A DNA stretch of 64,000 bases, from the NCBI GenBank assembly GCA_023394965.1, contig JAEWZX010000009.1, positions 1-64,000 of the forward strand, given 5' to 3'. Below are positions 52,490 to 63,230 of this stretch, piece after piece. The notes below the pieces were generated by a model that was not told the origin of the DNA, searched no databases, and saw only the letters and a program-made list of their open reading frames with translations. The number at the start of each line of letters is the position of its first letter. The first letter of the stretch is position 1. A program made the position numbers and the translations under genes. Source of the stretch: Pseudomonadota bacterium. Its GTDB lineage: Bacteria; Pseudomonadota; Alphaproteobacteria; Sphingomonadales; Sphingomonadaceae.

Positions 52490-53699
52490 CGTAATAGGTT
52501 CCTGCGGTGATCCGGCCGCGCAACAAATGCCCGCCGATCCAATAACTGAGATAGTCGGGATGGGGTGCATCCCATACCGCCAGATCGGCGCGCTTGCCCG
52601 GTTCCAGGGAGCCGTATTCAGCCTCCAGCCCCAGCGCCTTCGCCGCATTCCTGGTCGTGCCCGAGAGCGCTTCGGCAGGCGTCATGCGGAAGAGCGTGCA
52701 CCCCATGTTCATGACCAGGCGCAGCGAGGAAAGGGGCGAGGTGCCCGGGTTGCAATCGCTGGCCAACGCCATGGCAACACCATGTTCGCGCAAGGCATCT
52801 AGGGGAGGAAGGCGTGTTTCGCGCAGGGCATAGAAGGCGCCGGGCAGCAGGACCGCCACAACGCCCTTTTCCGCCAGCACGGGCGCATCTGCCGGGGCGA
52901 GCCATTCGAGGTGATCGGCAGAAAGCGCATCGTATTGCGCCGCGAGTACTGCCCCCTTGAGATCGCTCAATTGTTCTGCATGGAGTTTCACCGGAAGCTG
53001 CAAATCTAGTGTATGATCGAAGACCCGGCGGGTCTGATCGGGCGTGAAGCCGATGTTTTCACAGAACCCGTCCACCGCATCGACCAGGCCTTCTGCAGCA
53101 GCAACATCCAGCCCCGGGATCACCACTTCGTCGATGTAACGATCGGCCTCGCCTTCGAATTCGGGTGGGACCGCATGGGCGGCCAGCCAGCTGGTGCGGA
53201 TGCGGACGGGCCGCTGCTCCTCGATGGCGCGCGCCACGCGCAGCATGCGCATTTCATGCTCTATCGTAAGACCGTAGCCCGATTTCACTTCGATCACGGC
53301 GACGCCATCCGCCAACAGATCGTCCACCCGGCGCAGGGCGCTGGCGAGTAGCTCTTCGTCCGATGCCTCCCGCGTGGCGGCGACTGTCGAACGAATACCG
53401 CCGCCGGCGCGGGCAATCTCTTCATAGTTCGCGCCTTCAAGGCGCAGGGCGAATTCGCGGCTGCGGTCACCGCCAAAGACCAGATGCGTGTGGCAATCCA
53501 CCAATGCGGGAGTGACAAGCGCTCCACCAAGATCGGCACTATCCCAAGTGGCGTAATCCTGTGGCAGATCCACCGCATCGCCAACCCAGGCGATGCGCCC
53601 GCCTTCGACTGCAATCGCCGCATCTTCAACCAAGCCGTAACCGGCATCGCGCGTAACCATCGTCGCTGCCTTGCAGTGGGTGAAGACTTGGCCTGCCAT
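52482..53699 (-). CDS. hutI: Imidazolonepropionase
   Basis: 405 aa amidohydrolase that opens imidazolone propionate to N-formimino-L-glutamate. Metal ligands are His70 and His72 (ALVDCHTHLVFGGDRS). LPVKLHAEQLSDLKGAVLAA and VAMALASDCNPGTSP are further signature parts. It is the first gene of the minus-strand operon and divergent from hutF; a HutC-like operator lies between them. Confidence 0.96.
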   Translation of the reverse strand: MAGQVFTHCKAATMVTRDAGYGLVEDAAIAVEGGRIAWVGDAVDLPQDYATWDSADLGGALVTPALVDCHTHLVFGGDRSREFALRLEGANYEEIARAGGGIRSTVAATREASDEELLASALRRVDDLLADGVAVIEVKSGYGLTIEHEMRMLRVARAIEEQRPVRIRTSWLAAHAVPPEFEGEADRYIDEVVIPGLDVAAAEGLVDAVDGFCENIGFTPDQTRRVFDHTLDLQLPVKLHAEQLSDLKGAVLAAQYDALSADHLEWLAPADAPVLAEKGVVAVLLPGAFYALRETRLPPLDALREHGVAMALASDCNPGTSPLSSLRLVMNMGCTLFRMTPAEALSGTTRNAAKALGLEAEYGSLEPGKRADLAVWDAPHPDYLSYWIGGHLLRGRITAGTYYDA

Positions 53700-53727
53700 G
53701 GTCTTGCGGATCTCCTTACTGTGTGAT

Positions 53728-53741
53728 TATGTATGCACATA
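53728..53741. promoter_or_regulatory. Candidate HutC operator
   Basis: TATGT-ATGC-ACATA is a perfect interrupted palindrome between the hutI and hutF starts. GntR-type HutC repressors bind TnTAnATACA-like palindromes at divergent hut promoters and are released by urocanate. The position is right; the base match to the Pseudomonas site is only partial. Confidence 0.5.
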
Positions 53742-53763
53742 TTATTGAAAGGCGCAACGGCAA

Positions 53764-55134
53764 ATGGCTGGCATTATCTCGGCACGGCAGGTTCTCACCC
53801 CATCGGGCTGGCTTGCCGACCATGCCATTCATGTCGACGATGCAGGAAAGATTGTGGAGGTTTCGCCGCGCGGCTTCGATACGGCTGCCGCGATCGGCAC
53901 GGCGCTGCCAGGAATAGCCAACGTCCATACACACAGTTTTCAGCGGGCGATGGCCGGGTTGGCAGAAGGGCGCGGGCCACAGGGGGCGGATGATTTCTGG
54001 ACCTGGCGGAAAGTGATGTACCGTTTTCTCGACATCCTGACGCCGGAACATGTCGAAACGATCGCCGCTCTCGTACAGCTGGAAATGGCCGAAGCAGGCT
54101 ATACCGCATCGGCCGAATTCCATTATCTGCACCACCAGGTCGGCGGCGGACAGTTCGACGATGTGGCCGAAATGTCGAATGCCATCTTCACAGCCAGCAC
54201 GGCAAGCGGGATCGGCCTCACCCATCTGCCGGTGCTCTATACCTATGGCGGCCTCGACCAGCGCGCCCTGGCAGGAGGCCAGTTGCGGTTTGGCAATTCC
54301 ATCGATGAATTCGAAAAGCTCTATGCCCGCATTGCCGATCAGTCCCGCGAACTACCGAGCGACTTTCGCCTTGGCATTGCCCCGCACTCCCTGCGCGCAG
54401 TCGATCGGGCGGGAATGGACGCCTGTGTTGCACTGTGCCCCGATGGGCCGATCCACATCCATGCCGCAGAACAGGTGAAGGAAGTCGAGGAGGTCGAGGC
54501 CCTTCTGAGCGCGCGCCCGGTCCGCTGGCTGCTGGACACCATGCCGGTTGACCAGCGCTGGTGTCTGATTCACGCCACTCATCTGGATGCTGGCGAGGTT
54601 ACTGGCCTTGCCGCTTCTGGGGCGGTGGCTGGCCTGTGCCCGACGACGGAAGCCAATCTTGGCGACGGTATTTTCGCAGCGGGCGAGTATTTCGCAGCAG
54701 GCGGCCGTTTCGGGGTGGGATCGGATTCCAACATCCGACTTTCTGTAACTGAAGAGCTGCGCATGCTCGAAGTGTCACAGCGCCTCAAACATCGGCAGCG
54801 CGCGGTGCTGACCGACGATGCAACGCGTTCGACCGGGCGTTATCTGTACGAGCGGGCGGCACGCGGCGGGGCGCAGGCAATCGGCCGCAGGGCAGGCGCC
54901 ATCGAGCCGGGTATGCTGGCCGATATCGTCGCCCTGCGCGACGATCTGCCGTTGCTCGATTGGCCGCAGCCGGACCAGCGGCTGGATGCATGGATCTTCG
55001 GCGTGGAGGCGCAGGCCGTCAGCGATGTCTGGTCCGCCGGCCGCCATATCGTGCAACAGGGAGAGCATATCCGCGCTGACGGCATCCGCGAACGTTTCGC
55101 CCGTACTATCTGCGAACTGGGGGCTGCTCTATGA
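53764..55134 (+). CDS. hutF: Formimidoylglutamate deiminase
   Basis: 456 aa amidohydrolase that converts N-formimino-glutamate to N-formyl-glutamate and ammonia. Zinc-site His55/His57 lie in GIANVHTHSFQRAMAGLAEG. Further blocks are FHYLHHQ, LCPTTEANLGDGIF (metal and substrate part) and GVGSDSNIRLSVTEELRMLE. Its stop overlaps the hutC start as ATGA. Confidence 0.96.
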   Translation: MAGIISARQVLTPSGWLADHAIHVDDAGKIVEVSPRGFDTAAAIGTALPGIANVHTHSFQRAMAGLAEGRGPQGADDFWTWRKVMYRFLDILTPEHVETIAALVQLEMAEAGYTASAEFHYLHHQVGGGQFDDVAEMSNAIFTASTASGIGLTHLPVLYTYGGLDQRALAGGQLRFGNSIDEFEKLYARIADQSRELPSDFRLGIAPHSLRAVDRAGMDACVALCPDGPIHIHAAEQVKEVEEVEALLSARPVRWLLDTMPVDQRWCLIHATHLDAGEVTGLAASGAVAGLCPTTEANLGDGIFAAGEYFAAGGRFGVGSDSNIRLSVTEELRMLEVSQRLKHRQRAVLTDDATRSTGRYLYERAARGGAQAIGRRAGAIEPGMLADIVALRDDLPLLDWPQPDQRLDAWIFGVEAQAVSDVWSAGRHIVQQGEHIRADGIRERFARTICELGAAL

Positions 55135-55823
55135 ACGCCAACACGCATCGCGGCATTCGCGAGGCCATCCGCGCGCGCATTGTTGCAGGCGAATGGCAAT
55201 TGGGGGAGCTGATCCCCGGAGAAGTCGAGTTTGCCGAAGAATATGGCTGTTCGCGTACTACGGTAAACCGCGCGCTGCAGGCCCTGGCCGAAGAAGGTAT
55301 CGTCGAACGCAAGCGCAAGGGTGGCACCCGCATCCGCCCATTGCCTTTGCCGCAGGGGCAGGTGCGTATCCCCCTGCTGCGCGAACAGGTTGAAGATACG
55401 GGCCGTAGCTATGGCTGCGAGATCATCACACGGCAGGTCTTGCCGCCTCCGGCCGCCGTCGGGGGCCATCTTCAGCTGGCAGCCGATGAACCGGCAGCTT
55501 TTCTTGAAACGTTGCATTTCGCCGGTGGCGAGCCTTTTGCCTTCGAAACCCGGTGGGTAAATCTGGCCACCGTGCCAGATTTCGTAACGGCCGACCTCGA
55601 CGGGCTGAGTGCCAATGAATGGCTCCTGCGCAAGGTCCCCTTCACGCGGGGTGAAGTCGGGGTGATGGCGGTCGCTGCCGATGCCCGCCTGTCGCAGATG
55701 CTACAGGCCGATCGGGGCGCTGCGCTGTTCACCATGAAACGGACAACCTGGTTGGGAGAGCAGCCAGTCACCACCATGACGCTTTACCACGCGCCGGGCT
55801 ATCGGATGGATTTCGCGATATAG
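55131..55823 (+). CDS. hutC: Histidine utilisation repressor HutC (GntR family)
   Basis: 230 aa. An N-terminal GntR winged helix (about 1-70; GEVEFAEEYGCSRTTVNRAL) is followed by a UTRA effector domain (RWVNLATVPDFVTADLDGLS; TWLGEQPVTTMTLYHAPGYR). It should repress both hut operons at the operator near 53735 until urocanate binds. It is coupled to hutF. Confidence 0.95.
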   Translation: MNANTHRGIREAIRARIVAGEWQLGELIPGEVEFAEEYGCSRTTVNRALQALAEEGIVERKRKGGTRIRPLPLPQGQVRIPLLREQVEDTGRSYGCEIITRQVLPPPAAVGGHLQLAADEPAAFLETLHFAGGEPFAFETRWVNLATVPDFVTADLDGLSANEWLLRKVPFTRGEVGVMAVAADARLSQMLQADRGAALFTMKRTTWLGEQPVTTMTLYHAPGYRMDFAI

Positions 55824-55862
55824 GGTAAGCGGAGCAACCCGTGGCGACTTCGCCTCTCCACC

Positions 55863-58142
55863 TTAGCCGATGCGGCCTTCGCGCAGGCTGTCGACCACAC
55901 CCGGCTCTGCAAGGGTCGAAGTGTCGCCGATCTGCTCCGGATGCCCTTCTGCGATCTTGCGCAAAATGCGGCGCATGATCTTGCCTGATCGGGTCTTTGG
56001 CAGCCCCGGCGCGAATTGCAGCGCATCAGGTGTGGCGATGGGGCCGATCTCCTTGCGGATCCACTGGCGCAATTCCTGCCGCAGGTCCTCGACGTCGGCT
56101 TCTCCCGCCTTCAGCGTGACATAAGCGTAGATGCCCTGACCCTTGATATCGTGAGGCATGCCGACGACGGCAGCTTCCGACACGGAAGGATGCGCCACCA
56201 GCGCGCTCTCGATCTCTGCCGTACCCATGCGATGCCCGGACACGTTGATGACGTCATCGACCCGCCCGGTGATCCAGTAATAGCCATCCTCGTCGCGCCG
56301 GGCGCCGTCGCCGGTAAAATAGGTGCCGGGATAGGTGGTGAAATAGGTCTGGAAGAACCGTTCCTGATCGCCCCAGATGCCGCGCATCTGCCCGGGCCAG
56401 CTGTGGGTCAGGCACAGATTGCCCTCGGTCGCGCCTTCCAGCGCATTGCCATCGGCATCGACCAGACTTGCCGTCACTCCGGGCAGAGGAAGCGTCGCCG
56501 ATCCCGGCTTGGTCGCGACTGCACCCGGAACAGGCGCGATCAGCGCACCGCCGGTTTCCGTCTGCCACCAGGTGTCGACAATTTCGCAGCGCCCCTGACC
56601 CACCACGCGGTGATACCACTTCCACGCTTCGGGATTGATCGGTTCACCCACCGTGCCAAGCAGGCGAAAGTCCGAAAGATCATGCTGCGTGACCCAATCG
56701 TCGCCCTCGCGCATCAAGGCACGGATCGCGGTCGGTGCGGTATAGAAGATCGTCACTCCCAGCCGCCGGCTTGTTTCCCAGAACCGGCCCGGATCGGGAT
56801 AGCTGGGCACACCGTCGAACATCACGGTGCGCGCCCCATTCGAGAGGGGACCATAGACGACATAGGTGTGGCCTGTGATCCAGCCGACATCGGCGGTACA
56901 CCAGAACAGATCTTCGGCAATGTCCTTGCCCGGTTCGGGTCCGAACAGCAGATCGTAGGTCAGGTTCGACCACAGCAGATATCCACCCGTCGTGTGCAGC
57001 ACGCCTTTGGGTTTGCCGGTCGAACCGGACGTGTAGAGGATGAACAGAGGGTCTTCCGCATTCATCGGTTCCGGGGGGCATTCGGCAGCCTGGCGATCGC
57101 GGGCTTCGTGCCACCACAGGTCACGGCCTTCTGCAAAGGCGACCTCGCCGCCGGTCCGTCGGACAACGATCACGCTGCCGACATCCGGGCATTTCTGCAG
57201 TGCAGCATCGACATTCGCCTTGAGCGGGATCGTTTTGCCGCCTCTCAGCCCTTCGTCTGCGGTAATGACGCATTTCGCGTCGCAATCGCCTATGCGGTCG
57301 GCCAGACTGTCGGGCGAAAATCCCCCGAACACGACCGAGTGGATCGCACCGATGCGCGCGCAGGCCAGCATGGCAACAGCCGCTTCGGGAATCATCGGCA
57401 TGTAGATGACGACCCGGTCGCCGCGGGCCACTCCGCGTTCCTTGAGGAGATTGGCGAAACGGCAGACTTCAGCATGAAGCTGGCGATAGGTCAGCGTGCG
57501 GCCTTCACCCGGCCTGTCGCCTTCGAACACAATGGCGACCTGATCGCCGCGTTTTGGCAGGTGCCGATCGAGACAGTTGACCGAAACGTTCAACGCGCCG
57601 TCGGCGAACCAGCTGATGCCAAAATCGGCCTCGTCGAAGCTGGTCTCGTCCGCTTTCGTGGGGAAAGAGGTCCAGTCCAGGCGGCGCGCTTCCGAAAGCC
57701 AGAAACCTTCCGCATCATGATCGAGCGCCGCCTGCATGGCGCGAAGCCGATCTGCTCTCTCCAACATTCCCATCTCCTTATCGTTATAGGCGCGGCTCCG
57801 CACGAGGAAGCGCCGACCCGTTCCATTATCGAGGCTGAACATACCGCCCTGCCCCGCCACCACATCGAGGATCAGCTGCGTATGCTTCCACGCCGCGAAC
57901 TGCTCCGCCCCGATATAGACCGGCGTGGTGCCGATCGTGCCGAGCAGGACATCAGAGCCACCGAGACGGAACTCTCGGCGCGGATAGACCATCGGACTGG
58001 AACCATCGCAGCATCCGCCCGACTGGTGGATCAGCACCGGGCCGTGTTGCCCGGCGAGTTCGGTCAGAAAGGCGGCCGCTGCGTCGGTGGCGATCACACG
58101 GCTGACGGGATGTGTCTGCGGCATGGTCGCTTCTTCGGTCAT
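55863..58142 (-). CDS. acs: DUF779 domain fused to acetyl-CoA synthetase
   Basis: 759 aa in one open frame. Residues about 8-120 are a DUF779 domain (VLIHQSGGCCDGSSPMVYPR; WKHTQLILDVVAGQGGMFSL). From about residue 126 it is acetyl-CoA synthetase: DRLRAMQAALDHDAEGFWLS, the AMP-binding P-loop LYTSGSTGKPKG, WWQTETGG, and the acetylation-site Lys721 in PKTRSGKIMRR. It converts acetate, CoA and ATP to acetyl-CoA. A second start is possible: Met126 (ATG 57767-57765) is preceded by AAGGAG at 57774-57779, which would make a free synthetase. It is the last gene of the ethanol operon, 13 bp after adhP. Confidence 0.9.
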   Translation of the reverse strand: MTEEATMPQTHPVSRVIATDAAAAFLTELAGQHGPVLIHQSGGCCDGSSPMVYPRREFRLGGSDVLLGTIGTTPVYIGAEQFAAWKHTQLILDVVAGQGGMFSLDNGTGRRFLVRSRAYNDKEMGMLERADRLRAMQAALDHDAEGFWLSEARRLDWTSFPTKADETSFDEADFGISWFADGALNVSVNCLDRHLPKRGDQVAIVFEGDRPGEGRTLTYRQLHAEVCRFANLLKERGVARGDRVVIYMPMIPEAAVAMLACARIGAIHSVVFGGFSPDSLADRIGDCDAKCVITADEGLRGGKTIPLKANVDAALQKCPDVGSVIVVRRTGGEVAFAEGRDLWWHEARDRQAAECPPEPMNAEDPLFILYTSGSTGKPKGVLHTTGGYLLWSNLTYDLLFGPEPGKDIAEDLFWCTADVGWITGHTYVVYGPLSNGARTVMFDGVPSYPDPGRFWETSRRLGVTIFYTAPTAIRALMREGDDWVTQHDLSDFRLLGTVGEPINPEAWKWYHRVVGQGRCEIVDTWWQTETGGALIAPVPGAVATKPGSATLPLPGVTASLVDADGNALEGATEGNLCLTHSWPGQMRGIWGDQERFFQTYFTTYPGTYFTGDGARRDEDGYYWITGRVDDVINVSGHRMGTAEIESALVAHPSVSEAAVVGMPHDIKGQGIYAYVTLKAGEADVEDLRQELRQWIRKEIGPIATPDALQFAPGLPKTRSGKIMRRILRKIAEGHPEQIGDTSTLAEPGVVDSLREGRIG
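57765..57779 (-). promoter_or_regulatory. Internal Shine-Dalgarno and ATG inside the DUF779-Acs fusion
   Basis: AAGGAG (57779-57774), six bases, then ATG (57767-57765), in frame with the synthetase. This is a strong ribosome binding site at the domain border. It may be a relic of a separate acs gene or may yield a second, 634-aa product. Confidence 0.5.
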
Positions 58143-58155
58143 CGGGAAAGCCCCG

Positions 58156-59190
58156 TCACTCGGTCAGGTCGAGTACAACGCGCCCCTCGATCTGGCCTTT
58201 GCGCATCCGGTCGAACACCGAATTGATGTCGTCCAGCCCGGCGGTGGAGATCGTCGCCTTGACCTTGCCGTCGCCCGCGAAATCAAGCGACTCCTGCAGA
58301 TCGAGGCGCGTGCCGACGATGGAGCCGCGCACGGTGATGCCATTCAGCACCATGCCGAAGATGTTGAGCGGAAAATCGCCCGGCGGCAGGCCATTGAGCG
58401 CCACGGTGCCGCCGCGCCCGATCATGCCGACCGCCTGTTCGAAGGCCTTCTCGCTCACCGCCGTCACCAGCGCGCCGCGCGCGCCGCCGCCGGTCAGCCG
58501 CTTGACCACTGCGGCGGGGTCCGCCTCGGTGCGGGCGTTGACCGTCTCCACCGCGCCGAGCTTGCGCGCGAGATCGAGCTTGGCATCGTCGACGTCGACC
58601 GCGACCACGTTTAGCCCCATGGCCACCGCATATTGCACCGCCATATGGCCAAGCCCGCCGATGCCGGAGATGACCACCGCATCGCCCGGCTTGGTATCGG
58701 TCATCTTCAGGCCCTTGTAGACCGTGACGCCCGCGCACAGCACCGGTGCGATTTCGTTGAAGCCGACATTGTCGGGCAGGTGGCCGACATAGTTGGGGTC
58801 GGCCAGCACATAGTCGGCGAACCCGCCATTGACCGAATAGCCGGTGTTGAGCTGGCTCTCGCACAGCGTTTCCCAGCCGCCGAGACAATGGGTGCAATGG
58901 CCGCAGGCGGTGTAAAGCCAGGGCACGCCGACCCGGTCACCTTCCTTCACATGGGTCACGCCCTCGCCCACGGCGGAGACGAAGCCCACGCCTTCATGGC
59001 CGGGAATGAACGGCGGTTCGGGCTTGACCGGCCAGTCGCCTTCGGCGGCATGCAGATCGGTGTGGCACACGCCAGAGGCCTGGATGGCCACCTGGATCAT
59101 GCCCGGCTGAACTTCCGGCACCGCTACTTCTTCGATCCGCAAAGGTTCGCCAAAGGCACGGACAACCGCTGCTTTCATGGTCTTGCTCAT
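58156..59190 (-). CDS. adhP: Zinc-dependent alcohol dehydrogenase (AdhP/AdhA-type)
   Basis: 344 aa from ATG 59190 (MSKTMKAAVVRAFGEPLRIE) with AGGAGAG before it. GVCHTDLHAAEGDWPVKPEP and PGHEGVGFVSAVG carry the catalytic zinc ligands; CGHCTHCLGGWETLC gives the structural zinc. VVISGIGGLGHMAVQYA is the NAD loop. The fold and DWPVKP motif are of the ethanol-preferring AdhP group. It lies between aldehyde dehydrogenase and acs, so ethanol oxidation is likely. Confidence 0.95.
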   Translation of the reverse strand: MSKTMKAAVVRAFGEPLRIEEVAVPEVQPGMIQVAIQASGVCHTDLHAAEGDWPVKPEPPFIPGHEGVGFVSAVGEGVTHVKEGDRVGVPWLYTACGHCTHCLGGWETLCESQLNTGYSVNGGFADYVLADPNYVGHLPDNVGFNEIAPVLCAGVTVYKGLKMTDTKPGDAVVISGIGGLGHMAVQYAVAMGLNVVAVDVDDAKLDLARKLGAVETVNARTEADPAAVVKRLTGGGARGALVTAVSEKAFEQAVGMIGRGGTVALNGLPPGDFPLNIFGMVLNGITVRGSIVGTRLDLQESLDFAGDGKVKATISTAGLDDINSVFDRMRKGQIEGRVVLDLTE

Positions 59191-59265
59191 GACATCTCTC
59201 CTGAATTGTTGTTTCAGTCGCAGGCGGCAGGACGTTCGCGAGTCCCACCGCACAGCCCCACTGCG

Positions 59266-60786
<1,521 letters not shown>

Positions 60787-60885
60787 TACAAGATCCTCTC
60801 GAAAACCGCCGGGCCATCCCGGTCGCTGGGATCATGATTGGACGGAAATAGGCTGCTGAAAAGACGGAGACGAAGGAAGTCTGGC

Positions 60886-60913
60886 CCAACTGTCTCACAT
60901 GCGAGACAGTTGG
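60886..60913. promoter_or_regulatory. Candidate operator upstream of the ethanol operon
   Basis: CCAACTGTCTC and its exact complement GAGACAGTTGG (11-bp arms) flank ACATGC. The TGTCTC-N6-GAGACA core is like sites of AcoR-type activators. It lies between the regulator gene stop and the aldehyde dehydrogenase start, 100 bp before the latter. Confidence 0.55.
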
Positions 60914-60926
60914 ACCAACTTACCGC

Positions 60927-61895
60927 TCAGGACCGGGAAATACCGGCCTTGTCCATCCGGCGGTAAAGGGTCGCTCGCCCGATTCCGAGCGCTTTTGCCG
61001 CTCTGGTGGCGTTCCCATCCGCCTCGGCGAGCGCACGCCGCAGCACCGCGCGTTCCGAGTCGGCGAAAGAATTGGCTGCCGGTGTGCCCAGCACTTCCGC
61101 AGCGCTGCGCCCACCGCTCAGGCAATCGTCTGTCAGGCTGAAACGATGGCGCGCCGCATAAGTCGCACCGATGACCAGATCATCCCGATCCACTGCCAGC
61201 AAGGCTGCATCGCCGCCCGGCAGATTGGCATCGATGATTCGATGTCCGTCAAAATACCGGCGGAAGATACCACTTTCGATCCGGCGGGCAGCATCCTGCA
61301 CGATTTTCTGTACCAGCGCAGCCGTGGCCACCGTGTGATCATCGCGGCAGTTGGAAATGTCGAGCGCACCGATAAGCCGCCCCGCAGCATCGCGCACCGG
61401 GGCATCCATACAACTGATGCCGATATTGCGGCTGGCGAAATGTTCGTCCCGGTGGATCGTGACCGGTCGCTGTTCGGCCAGGCAGGTGCCAATGCCATTG
61501 GTCCCTTCTGTGCCTTCGCTCCACAGCCCACCGGGCGTCAGCCCGACGCGGTCGAAGATGTCCCTGTCCCCGATCTGGCTGCGCGCTTCAAGGATGACCC
61601 CATCGTTGTCCGACAGCATTACTGCACATCCAGTGGCCGCGACGGTCTGGAAAAGTTGATCCAGCAGCGGGCGCGCCACATCGAGCAGCAGGCCGTTCTG
61701 CTGACGTCGCTGCGTAAGCTCCCTGCCAGATACCAGTTCGGGGCCGCGATTTTCGCCTGCGTCCAAACCGTATTTCAAGCCGGACCGACACCAGCTTGCA
61801 GCCACCATCGATTGCGCAGCGCTCGTAGGAGAACGCAGCACTTCCTCGACCTTGTCCGGATGTTGAGCAGTCATGTCGCAGGGATTATAGCGCAT
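60927..61895 (-). CDS. GAF-Fis regulator lacking the AAA+ domain
   Basis: 322 aa. The N-terminal part (about 15-230) is like AcoR activators: GAF-type sensor with GCAVMLSDNDGVILEARSQI, WSEGTEGTNGIGTCLAEQRP, and ISCMDAPVRDAAGRLIGALD. The C-terminal 45 residues are a Fis-type HTH (LRRALAEADGNATRAAKALG, RATLYRRMDK). The sigma-54-activating AAA+ domain that normally lies between them (GAFTGA, GETGTGKE) is absent. It lies upstream of the ethanol operon in the same direction and is its likely regulator. ATG 61895 or 61874. Confidence 0.9.
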   Translation of the reverse strand: MRYNPCDMTAQHPDKVEEVLRSPTSAAQSMVAASWCRSGLKYGLDAGENRGPELVSGRELTQRRQQNGLLLDVARPLLDQLFQTVAATGCAVMLSDNDGVILEARSQIGDRDIFDRVGLTPGGLWSEGTEGTNGIGTCLAEQRPVTIHRDEHFASRNIGISCMDAPVRDAAGRLIGALDISNCRDDHTVATAALVQKIVQDAARRIESGIFRRYFDGHRIIDANLPGGDAALLAVDRDDLVIGATYAARHRFSLTDDCLSGGRSAAEVLGTPAANSFADSERAVLRRALAEADGNATRAAKALGIGRATLYRRMDKAGISRS

Positions 61896-62010
61896 TTATG
61901 GGCTGCTGGCGAATAGCCCAGTATCTACGCCTGTGCTGCGACATTCATGAGAGTTCTCGAACATCGTCGGCGAGATGCCTCAATGGCACTTCTCAGCCGA
62001 CGAGGAGAAA

Positions 62011-62097
62011 TGGTGCGGTCGAGAAGACTCGAACTTCCACGGCCTTGCGGCCACAACGACCTCAACGTTGCGCGTCTACCAGTTCCGCCACGACCGC
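62011..62097 (-). tRNA. tRNA-Leu (anticodon GAG)
   Basis: 87 nt including an encoded CCA. On the minus strand the acceptor stem GCGGTCG pairs with CGACCGC; the D arm (GGCGGAACTGGTAGACGC) and the long variable arm of a class II tRNA (GGCCGCAAGGCC) are present. The anticodon stem CAACG/CGTTG holds loop TTGAGGT with anticodon GAG. The T arm has GTTCGAGTC. Confidence 0.96.
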
Positions 62098-62208
62098 ACA
62101 CAGTCTGCTCGGGAGCGAATCCGTCTGGTATCGCTCCCGTCGGTAGGAGCGCGCCACTAGCAGCGAGCCACCGGCCCCGCAAGCACCTTTGTCGCGCAAA
62201 ATGGAAAC

Positions 62209-63075
62209 CTAGCGCGGAGCCCAGCCGATATCCGCGAAGACGGCCGATTTGGGCACGTCGGTGACCGCTTCGTTGATGGTCAGTTCTTCGCCCGGCGCGA
62301 GGCTGGACTGCGGAGGCTGTACCACCCAGCTGTAGACCTGCCGTTCGCGTTGATCGCGCAGAACGATCAAAATCGGTGGCATCGGTCGCGTTTCGCGCGC
62401 GGTGTTCTTGACGATGATTCGCGCGCCGAAGAATTCGGTGCCATTCGGCAGAGTACGCCGTTCCTGCTGCTCCACCGGGAAAGATATCTCGAGATCAGGC
62501 TGCGCTGCGCCGAATAGCGGGCGAGTGACCGGCACCCAGTCTGGCAGGCCGACAGAATTCACCACCACCACCGTTCCGAGCGCGATCGCCGCGAAAACCG
62601 CGGCGGCCCAGGTCCACAGCCGGTTGATGTTGAGCCGGGGCCGGAACAGCGGAGCATGATCAAACCGTGAAGCACCGCTATCGTCCTGCGGTTTCGGCGC
62701 GGGAGGCAGATCGTCCTGCACATTGCCGTAGGGCGGTTCCGTCTCATCGAAATCCGGCCCGTCCCGTAATGGCTTCCTGGCGCCGGCAACGTCCGGGCCC
62801 ACCCTGTCCGCCACGGCATCATCGACATACACAGCCGGGCGGCCGGGCGATGGCTTGGCAGGGGTGGGTGCCGGCGGGCGGGGAGGCGTCGGTGCTGGTG
62901 TAGGTGTAGGAGCGGGGGCAGGGATTTCCTGTACCGCTGCCAGGCGATCCGCATCCGGGCCTTCCTGGAACCAGCTGTGCTTGCATTTTGCGCAGCGCAC
63001 AGTGCGCCCTTCGATACCGATGGCGGTGTCGGGGACGACATAACGCGTGGTACAGGCAGGGCAGGCAATGATCAT
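62209..63075 (-). CDS. MJ0042-type zinc-ribbon membrane protein
   Basis: 288 aa from ATG 63075. The zinc ribbon MIIACPACTTRYVVPD then RCAKCKHSWF (two CxxC) is at residues 1-36. A Pro-rich linker (about 50-75) precedes a membrane segment (RLWTWAAAVFAAIALGTVVV, about 150-172). The C-terminal domain (LEISFPVEQQERRTLPNGTE, FGARIIVKNTARE) is DUF3426-like. It is divergent from ftsE, a conserved sphingomonad arrangement. The function is unknown. Confidence 0.88.
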   Translation of the reverse strand: MIIACPACTTRYVVPDTAIGIEGRTVRCAKCKHSWFQEGPDADRLAAVQEIPAPAPTPTPAPTPPRPPAPTPAKPSPGRPAVYVDDAVADRVGPDVAGARKPLRDGPDFDETEPPYGNVQDDLPPAPKPQDDSGASRFDHAPLFRPRLNINRLWTWAAAVFAAIALGTVVVVNSVGLPDWVPVTRPLFGAAQPDLEISFPVEQQERRTLPNGTEFFGARIIVKNTARETRPMPPILIVLRDQRERQVYSWVVQPPQSSLAPGEELTINEAVTDVPKSAVFADIGWAPR

Positions 63076-63230
63076 GGTGACCCCAAGCCTTAAGGTGCCA
63101 TGCGAATCACGACAAGCGACTGCCCTGTTCGCAACCCCCAAGAACGGCTTTTTTCCACATGCAAGCGTGGTTATAGGCTGTTTACGACCATGGTGGCTGC
63201 TCCTTTCCTCTTGATCCGACCGGTCGGGCA

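Noticed and set aside
56016..58226. 736-codon open frame opposite the DUF779-Acs gene
   Set aside because: Antisense shadow; the minus strand has all synthetase motifs, and the plus frame matches no family.
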